This document shows positions 59,053 to 64,000 of a stretch of DNA of 64,000 nt, one piece after another. The translations under genes and the position numbers were made by a program. The stretch comes from Bacillus sp. M6-12 (GTDB lineage: Bacteria; Bacillota; Bacilli; Bacillales; DSM-1321). Within the stretch, counting starts at the first letter, position 1. Every line of letters starts with the position of its first letter. The notes beneath the pieces are model-generated. The model saw only the letters and a list, made by a program, of their open reading frames with translations, ran no database searches and had not been told where the DNA came from. Location: contig NZ_PGVF01000016.1 of assembly GCF_002860285.1 (NCBI RefSeq), positions 186,001 to 250,000 of the forward strand. The letters run 5' to 3'.

Positions 59053-61356
59053 CTACGCTGCCAGTGTGGAATCACTAGAAGGTGATTTTGACTTGAATCT
59101 GATAACGATTAATGAAAGAATCAGGCCTGCAGCTAAGAAGATTAACAAATAGCCTGTATTCGAGAATGTATAACCAGAGTCACCAAGCGAGATTATCGAT
59201 CTGAAACCTGCGTTGGAGTAGGTAAGCGGCAGGAACCTGCTTAAGCTTTGCAGACCTTCAGGAAGCATCTGGATAGGAAGAGCCGAGCCTGTTGTCGATA
59301 ACTGCAGAACCAGAAAAGCCATAGCTGCAAATCTGCCAATATTTCCGCCCAGTGCGACAAGGAAGTATGTCAGCATCAAGAAAGTTAGACTGGCAATGAT
59401 GGCAAAGCCTACAAGAAAGAAACCGCTTCCAAAACCTAGTCTAATAAAGAATAGTGAAAAAACAGAAACAACTACAGCCTGAACCACTGCCAGAATAGAC
59501 ATGGCAGAAAGGTTGCCGGCAAACCAGCTTTGCCTTGTGAGCAGGATGTCAGACGGTCTGTTCAGGTCAACAATAAATGTCATGACCAATACACCAACAA
59601 ATAAGGCAAGTGAAAGGATGTACGGAGCATTCGCATATCGGTACATCGGGAATTCGTTGATTTTATTCGCAACTAGCTCAACAGGAGAAGAGAACATTTC
59701 GATGTTTTTGTCGCCAGCGTTGATACTAGCTGTCTTGTCAGCACCTCCCTGAAGCCCCTTAGCAAGCTCATGGCTGCCATCTTTTAATTGAACAGCCCCG
59801 CTGTCCAGTTTGCCTACTCCGTCCTTCATGGTTACCCAGCCAGCTGCGACTGTCTGGTTGCCATTGCTGACCTGCTTCATTCCGCTATGAATTGTTCCTG
59901 CGCCTGAAGTCAGTTTATTCCAGCCTGTTTCTACTGATTTATTGCCGTCGCTGATCTGGGAAATACCGTTGTTCAGCTGAGCAACGCTGCCAGTTAATTT
60001 GCCCCATGAGGCATTTACAGTTGCATTTCCAGCGGAAACTTTGTTCGCACCTGCAGCCAGTGCGGATGCGCCATTATTGATTTTGTTCTGGCCAGCGATG
60101 AACTGGGACATGCCGCCATCGAGTGTGGCCACTCCTGCAGTAACTTTATCAATTCCGCCAGCAAGAGCATTTGCACCGTCCTTTAATTGAGGCGAACTTG
60201 CTGCCAGGCCTGCAGCGCCTTGAGCAACTGCTTCACTGCCAGCTACCAGCTTTTGAAATTCAGGGTCTGCAGAAAGCAAGGGACCCATAAGCGGATGGTT
60301 TTGCAATTTTTTAATGCCATCAGCGACCTGCCTTGATCCTCCGGCTAATTGAGGAGCCTTTTCATTCAAAGCAGTCAGACCTGCAGCAAGATTATCGCTT
60401 CCTGGCTCGATCTGTTTTGTCAGAGCTTCTTTTAGCTGTGCTGTACCAGTTTTAGCATCATTCATTTTTTCGAGCATTTCAGCGGTACCGGCTTTTAGAT
60501 CGGCTGCACCTGCGGCAAGAGACTTCGATCCTGCGGCAAGCTGGTTGATATTACCGCTGCTCTGTTTAAGTGAGTTTAGCAGCAAACCAGTCCCTTGTTC
60601 AGCTGTTTGCGCTCCTTTTGCAAGTTTAGAAATATCTCCTTGCTTGGAACTTAAAGAATCATATAATTGCTTTGTGCCTGCCTCCAGTTCCTTGGAACCC
60701 GAAGCCAGTTTATTAATATCTCCGGACTTTTCTGTTAATGACGTAAGAAGCTGATTTGTTCCGTTTTGAAGCTGAGCTGTACCATCGTGGATTTTCTGAG
60801 AACCATCAGCACCGGACTGGAATCCGGAAGATACTTCACCCAGTTGATCAAACAGGCTTCTTGTGTACGTTTCAGTTACTTTATTGGCGAGCTGTTCGCG
60901 GATACGCTCTGTAGCACTTTTGGTAACCTGGGCAGCCATAAAATGGAGCCCTTCATTTTGCACATAACGCAGCTCAGGTTTCTTTGGATTTTCATCCAAT
61001 ACTGTGGTGACATTTTTGGAAAAATCCTCAGGCACTTCAATTACCATATAATACTTTTGGTTCTTTAATCCCTGTTCCGCTTCCTTTTCATCAATGAAGT
61101 CCCAGCCGAGCGTGTTGCTGTCTTTCAAAGTCTTCATTAAGTCTTCGCCGACATTGATTGGTTTTCCTGAAGAAGTTGCACCCTTATCCTTATTGACAAC
61201 TGCTACAGGCAAGCTTGCAAGATTGTCATACGGTCCCCAGGATGCAGTCAGTATAATTGCCGCATATACGAGAGGTACAAGCAGGACAGCGATAATCGAA
61301 ATTAACATTCCTTTCTTTCCCATAAGCTCAGTAACATGCAACCAAAAAGCCTTCAT
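59053..61356 (-). CDS. yhgE: YhgE/Pip family membrane protein (ABC-2 type)
   Basis: About 767 residues. An N-terminal transmembrane helix (LISIIAVLLVPLVYAAIIL) is followed by a conserved extracytoplasmic start (SWGPYDNLASLPVAVVNKDKGA, then KYYMVIEVPEDFSKNVTTVL). A central region of about 380 residues carries repeated LxxG/AxG patterns (QLAAGSKSLAAGAADLKAG), forming a long coiled stalk. Five C-terminal helices end the protein. This YhgE/Pip layout is shared with phage receptors and the EsaA component of type VII secretion. ATG 61356 follows AAGGGGG and aligns with other YhgE starts; a frame-open ATG at 61398 lies in the operator. No other type VII genes are nearby, so a stand-alone membrane role or phage receptor is likely. 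Confidence 0.88.
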   Translation of the reverse strand: MKAFWLHVTELMGKKGMLISIIAVLLVPLVYAAIILTASWGPYDNLASLPVAVVNKDKGATSSGKPINVGEDLMKTLKDSNTLGWDFIDEKEAEQGLKNQKYYMVIEVPEDFSKNVTTVLDENPKKPELRYVQNEGLHFMAAQVTKSATERIREQLANKVTETYTRSLFDQLGEVSSGFQSGADGSQKIHDGTAQLQNGTNQLLTSLTEKSGDINKLASGSKELEAGTKQLYDSLSSKQGDISKLAKGAQTAEQGTGLLLNSLKQSSGNINQLAAGSKSLAAGAADLKAGTAEMLEKMNDAKTGTAQLKEALTKQIEPGSDNLAAGLTALNEKAPQLAGGSRQVADGIKKLQNHPLMGPLLSADPEFQKLVAGSEAVAQGAAGLAASSPQLKDGANALAGGIDKVTAGVATLDGGMSQFIAGQNKINNGASALAAGANKVSAGNATVNASWGKLTGSVAQLNNGISQISDGNKSVETGWNKLTSGAGTIHSGMKQVSNGNQTVAAGWVTMKDGVGKLDSGAVQLKDGSHELAKGLQGGADKTASINAGDKNIEMFSSPVELVANKINEFPMYRYANAPYILSLALFVGVLVMTFIVDLNRPSDILLTRQSWFAGNLSAMSILAVVQAVVVSVFSLFFIRLGFGSGFFLVGFAIIASLTFLMLTYFLVALGGNIGRFAAMAFLVLQLSTTGSALPIQMLPEGLQSLSRFLPLTYSNAGFRSIISLGDSGYTFSNTGYLLIFLAAGLILSLIVIRFKSKSPSSDSTLAA

Positions 61357-61377
61357 ATAAAACCCCCTTATAGTTTT

Positions 61378-61409
61378 TAAGAATGATTGAATACTCATTC
61401 ATTCTTAAT
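61378..61409 (-). promoter_or_regulatory. Operator-like palindrome before yhgE
   Basis: TTAAGAATGA and TCATTCTTAA are perfect 10-bp arms 12 bases apart. Inside, TGATTGAATACTCATTCA (61384-61401) matches 16 of 18 positions of the FadR/YsiA consensus TGAATGANTANTCATTCA when read on the minus strand. It lies 22-55 bases before the start. In B. subtilis yhgE follows a TetR gene (yhgD); none is adjacent here. Confidence 0.6.
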
Positions 61410-61446
61410 AGTTTATATATTCTGAATTTACCATTAATATTCCTGC

Positions 61447-61460
61447 TTGTTATATAACAA
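61447..61460. promoter_or_regulatory. TTGTTATATAACAA palindrome
   Basis: A perfect 14-bp palindrome upstream of yhgE. Its inner TGTTATATAACA is identical to the core of the palindrome at 14490. It may be a second operator or chance in AT-rich DNA. In the gap 61357-61830 I see no convincing gene; the 100-codon frame there overlaps the terminator of the next gene. Confidence 0.35.
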
Positions 61461-61791
61461 TTCAAACATTTTTATGTTGTAAAGAAAATATGAACCATTC
61501 CGCGTCATAAATGATATTCCAAGGTTTTTCGATATAAGTAGGGGGAATGTTTTTTCATAGGTTCATAGTAGGCTTCTGCTATTAGAAGAGAATGAAAATG
61601 AACTAAAAAAGTAACTATAGGCTTTGGAAAGAAGGTTTCAAAAAAGTTTAATAGTTCAGTTCTTCGTTTGAGCTTAAAGAATGAGGGAAGTGAGATGATA
61701 ATAAATGCGGTCTTACGGAAGAGAAAGCATGATTGGAGAAATAGGGGATACGAATGAAATAAAAGGGGGGCCTTTGAAGCACAGCTAAAAT

Positions 61792-61816
61792 AACCCCTGC
61801 CTAACATGACAGGGGT
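61792..61816 (-). terminator. Terminator of the flavoprotein gene
   Basis: On the minus strand ACCCCTG / CAGGGGT with loop TCATGTTAGG, followed by TATTTTA. Confidence 0.75.
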
Positions 61817-61830
61817 AAAAATATGAGTGA

Positions 61831-62394
61831 TTATGCCTTTAACAAATCATGATCGACGTAACGCTCGCCATTTAGCTCACTCACAATGTTTATGGCAACT
61901 TTAGCGCCATCACCAGCGGTAATGATTGTATGCATGCTTACTCCGGCACATGTTCCAGCAGCCCATATTCCATCAATGTTAGTTTTTCCAGCTGCATCGC
62001 AGTCGATGATAGATTTAATACGGGGCTCGGTACCTGCTTTTGTTTGGACACCCGCTTGTTCTGCTAATTCTGTAATCATACCTGTTGCAAGAACGACATG
62101 TTTACCTTCATAGCTGCCATTCTCTGTTTCAATTGTAAACCCTTCATCTGCCTTCACAATTTTCGCAGCCTTTGTTTGTACAATTTCGGCTCCGAACTTT
62201 TTCGCCTGTTTTTTGCCAATTTCAACAAGGTCAGGCCCTGTGATTTCAGCCACTCCATAATGGTTTTCAATCCACGCTCTTTTTGTGACGCTTTGATCGC
62301 TGTCAATAATTAAAGTGTTTTTTCCAGCCTTTGCAGTAATAAGGGCAGCACTGCCGCCGGCAGGGCCAGCGCCAATAATAATTACTTCATACAT
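61831..62394 (-). CDS. Half-size FAD-dependent thioredoxin-reductase-like protein
   Basis: The 187-residue flavoprotein is half the length of thioredoxin reductase (about 310). It has the FAD motif VIIIGAGPAGGSAALIT at the start, the middle ATG motif (VVLATGMITE), and the C-terminal GIWAAGTCAGVSMHTIITAGDGAKVAINI block for FAD ribityl binding. The NADPH-binding domain with its own GxGxxA and the redox CxxC are missing. It is not broken: the ends are natural and TAGGAGG precedes ATG. Such short FAD-only proteins occur in Bacillaceae; the electron donor and target are unknown. Confidence 0.75.
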   Translation of the reverse strand: MYEVIIIGAGPAGGSAALITAKAGKNTLIIDSDQSVTKRAWIENHYGVAEITGPDLVEIGKKQAKKFGAEIVQTKAAKIVKADEGFTIETENGSYEGKHVVLATGMITELAEQAGVQTKAGTEPRIKSIIDCDAAGKTNIDGIWAAGTCAGVSMHTIITAGDGAKVAINIVSELNGERYVDHDLLKA

Positions 62395-62482
62395 AGGTAT
62401 AGCCTCCTAACAGAATTTAAAAAAATTCTATCAAGAATTTTCATAAAATGGAAAGAATATGCTTACGGGTATACTGAACTAG

Positions 62483-62803
62483 TTAATCTGTTAACATACC
62501 CCAGCCGTCAGAGTGGCCGTTAAATGGTTTGCTTAAATCATCAAGCCTCTTTTGGATATTCACTATCTCTTTATGTGTAAGCATCATTTTTCTGGAACAG
62601 TAGCACATCCATTCATCTGTTTCATCATCCTGAATGACTTCTCCGTGCAATCCCTCAACCTTCATCGCTTCTAAGACCTTCTCGCCGCTTTTTTTATCTG
62701 GGACTGCAACAAAAAAATCAACAAGCTGAGGTTTTTTGAAGTTTATCCCTTCATTAAATAGCATGCTTAAAACCTTTCCATCTTCATCATTTGGAAATTT
62801 CAT
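62483..62803 (-). CDS. RraB-like (ribonuclease E inhibitor) family protein
   Basis: A 106-residue acidic protein: FPNDEDGKVLSMLFNEGINFKKPQLVDFFVAVPDKKSGEKVLEAM, a pattern (DxDGxxL...G.D...P..VDFF...P) of the RraB family. In Escherichia coli RraB inhibits RNase E. Bacillus has RNase Y and J and no RNase E, so the partner here must differ. The C-terminus EWMCYCSRKMMLTHKEI has Cys residues next to a conserved helix. AAGGAGT lies seven bases before ATG. It is followed on the same strand by the flavoprotein gene, with no obvious link. Confidence 0.7.
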   Translation of the reverse strand: MKFPNDEDGKVLSMLFNEGINFKKPQLVDFFVAVPDKKSGEKVLEAMKVEGLHGEVIQDDETDEWMCYCSRKMMLTHKEIVNIQKRLDDLSKPFNGHSDGWGMLTD

Positions 62804-62830
62804 TGGTTAAACTCCTTCCTTATCCACACA

Positions 62831-63076
62831 CTAATTGCCCTTGTTAAAAAACTTTCTATTACGATAGTTTTCTGCGTGATCTAGCTCGTTATTTATCAGC
62901 CATTCCATTTCCTCCAATTTGCCTCGGCTGACAGGAGGGTCCATTGCAGACCACTCCACATTATAAACAAAATAATAATACTTTACTCTTCTAAAAATAA
63001 CGAGCGAATTCGGAAATTCATCAAAAGTTGCTTTTATAGTATTACGCCTTGCATATGCCCATCTGTTAAGTTTCAT
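62831..63076 (-). CDS. Small conserved-looking protein of unknown function
   Basis: An 81-residue, basic protein with many aromatic residues (LNRWAYARRNTIKATFDEFP, then VKYYYFVYNVEWSAMDPP). It ends with a charged helix containing ELDHAENYRNRKFF. I do not recognise the family. ATG 63076 is preferred because AAAAGGA lies six bases upstream; a frame-open ATG further up has no such site. It lies 27 bases before the RraB-like gene on the same strand and is probably cotranscribed. No membrane segment. Confidence 0.6.
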   Translation of the reverse strand: MKLNRWAYARRNTIKATFDEFPNSLVIFRRVKYYYFVYNVEWSAMDPPVSRGKLEEMEWLINNELDHAENYRNRKFFNKGN

Positions 63077-63342
63077 ACAAAATCCTTTTCTTATGATAGC
63101 CGACATGCTATTCTTTACCCTAACTTCTTATAAATGATAACTTTAAGAGAGAAACTTTTACAGGATAAACAAATAGAAAGCTAAAAAGAATATTTGAGAT
63201 GACACAAAGGGGTTTATCATTAACATGAAGGTCTAAAAAACCCGAAAAAGGGTAGTAATAAAAGAATAATGGGTACGTTTTCAGGATATTTGTGATTCCG
63301 TCACGAGTATTTTTTTCATATTATGAATTAGGAGGGAATAGG

Positions 63343-63870
63343 ATGAGGGATGTTACTCTATTACAGGTATTTGAGCATCGAATTGCCCAAAAATATTTGA
63401 AGCGCTCTGGGATCGCTCATGCTATTGCCGTAGCTTATCATGCCTATCACCTGGCAAAGGAGCATGGAGAAGATGCAGACATAGCTGCAAAAGCCGGTTT
63501 ATTGCATGACATAGGACATTTCACCTGGTATCGAAACGGAAAGTGGGATTACGATTTATACAGGCAAAATGATATACATCCAATAAAAGGAGCAGAAAGG
63601 GCGCATAAGCTCTTGATCCGTCTGGGAGAAAATCCGGTTAAAGCACGGACCATCTCGCTTGCGATTTTGTTTCATACTGACTCTTTTTTGCCCTCAAATG
63701 ATATTATCCGAACACCGATCCAGCAGCTCATAAAATGGGCGGATGAAAAGGATGAGGAGAAGGGCGGGATGCATCATTACCGCAAACTGGATCATGAACG
63801 CGCCAGACAAAGCATTATTCGATTAGACCAAATGATTGATGGAGAGGAGCCGCTTTCCAAGCACTCATAA
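63343..63870 (+). CDS. HD-domain phosphohydrolase
   Basis: HD-superfamily protein of 175 residues. The metal-binding set is visible: His in SGIAHAIAVAYHAYHLA, the HD pair in AGLLHDIGHFTWY, His in HPIKGAERAHKLL, and a later Asp in LIKWADEKDEE. HD hydrolases cleave phosphate from nucleotides or related compounds. Size and the early HAxxVA...HDIGH pattern are those of small stand-alone HD proteins. ATG 63343 follows GGAGGGA; an upstream in-frame ATG lacks a site. A terminator follows. The substrate is not evident. Confidence 0.85.
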   Translation: MRDVTLLQVFEHRIAQKYLKRSGIAHAIAVAYHAYHLAKEHGEDADIAAKAGLLHDIGHFTWYRNGKWDYDLYRQNDIHPIKGAERAHKLLIRLGENPVKARTISLAILFHTDSFLPSNDIIRTPIQQLIKWADEKDEEKGGMHHYRKLDHERARQSIIRLDQMIDGEEPLSKHS

Positions 63871-63871
63871 C

Positions 63872-63906
63872 AACAACCACAGGACACGGTCTTGTGGTTG
63901 TTTTTG
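63872..63906 (+). terminator. Terminator of the HD protein gene
   Basis: ACAACCACA / TGTGGTTGT stem with 10-nt loop and TTTTTG. Confidence 0.9.
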
Positions 63907-63990
63907 CATAAGTTTCTCCAAAATGATGGCCCTATTAATGCAAGGGTATGATAAGATTAACAAAATCTAAAAAAGCCCGAGGCGATTTTT

Positions 63991-64000
63991 ATGAAAATCA
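63991..64000 (+). CDS. Start of a gene truncated by the window end
   Basis: ATGAAAATC behind GAGGCGAT (spacing about 5) is the last sequence in the window. Only three codons are visible, so the product cannot be identified. Confidence 0.35.

Noticed and set aside
61675..61787. Two very short plus-strand frames (about 20 and 27 codons)
   Set aside because: A possible GAGGGAAG precedes one, but there is no conservation or composition evidence.
61505..61807. 100-codon frame on the minus strand
   Set aside because: It begins inside the terminator of the flavoprotein gene, has no ribosome binding site and a hydrophobic/basic mixture without family features.
1..64000. CRISPR array, rRNA, intact insertion sequence, prophage, or toxin-antitoxin pair
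   Set aside because: Looked for on both strands; no direct-repeat array with spacers, no transposase or integrase, no rRNA blocks and no recognised toxin gene were seen.

Overview
The window reads as a chromosomal segment of a low-to-moderate-GC Gram-positive spore former of the family Bacillaceae. A Cytobacillus/Mesobacillus-type Bacillus is my guess, from the complete dpp-ykf operon, a YvfRSTU-type ABC/two-component cassette, CodY- and CcpA-type sites, strong GGAGG ribosome binding sites with many GTG/TTG starts, and Bacillaceae-type dispersed intergenic repeats. No rRNA, tRNA, CRISPR array, prophage or intact insertion sequence is visible.

Layout. 1-5.0 kb: the 3' part of a zinc carboxypeptidase (M14) gene, then a three-gene polar amino acid ABC importer. 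5.3-18.2 kb: a glycolate/glyoxylate island with a GntR/FCD regulator, three glycolate oxidase subunits (GlcE-, GlcF- and GlcD-like), malate synthase G, a fumarylacetoacetate-hydrolase-family protein, an IclR regulator, a lactate/glycolate permease, hydroxypyruvate isomerase and tartronate semialdehyde reductase. Glycolate would be imported, oxidised to glyoxylate and condensed with acetyl-CoA to malate. Three of the promoters carry the same inverted repeat, AAAC-NN-TGTTT. 18.5-22.0 kb: ABC exporter plus histidine kinase and response regulator. 22.2-26.8 kb: a flavin monooxygenase between two short-repeat arrays, a second kinase/regulator pair and a membrane-anchored alpha/beta hydrolase. 27.4-34.4 kb: an M20 amidohydrolase and a sigma-54 activator, followed by a near-perfect -24/-12 promoter driving an iron alcohol dehydrogenase, an NCS2-like permease and an aldehyde dehydrogenase.

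34.6-45.4 kb: dppABCDE-ykfABCD, for uptake and breakdown of peptides including murein peptides, with a CodY box at the promoter and a penicillin-binding-like serine hydrolase added at the end. 45.6-51.6 kb: a surface-glycan nucleotide-sugar cluster (GT-D-type protein, glucose-1-phosphate cytidylyltransferase, two sugar-nucleotide SDRs, and an unusual fusion of a UDP-sugar dehydrogenase with a DUF707-like domain). 51.7-57.6 kb: a POT peptide transporter, then an RND efflux pump divergent from a TetR regulator, whose probable operator lies between the pump's -35 and -10.

57.6-59.05 kb is the least ordinary stretch. It holds a possible 35-codon gene, a small phospholipase-A2-like protein between two similar ~48-bp sequences, and a mosaic of three joined gene fragments (a glutamine-synthetase-like C-terminus, a DnaX N-terminus and a YbaB/EbfC C-terminus). 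59.05-64 kb: a YhgE/Pip family membrane protein with an operator-like palindrome, a half-size thioredoxin-reductase-like flavoprotein, an RraB-like protein, a small unknown protein, an HD-domain protein, and the first codons of a gene cut by the window edge.

All functional names come from sequence motifs and gene order read by eye; no database search was run. Coordinates use the start codon best supported by the ribosome binding site, so several differ from the longest open frame.
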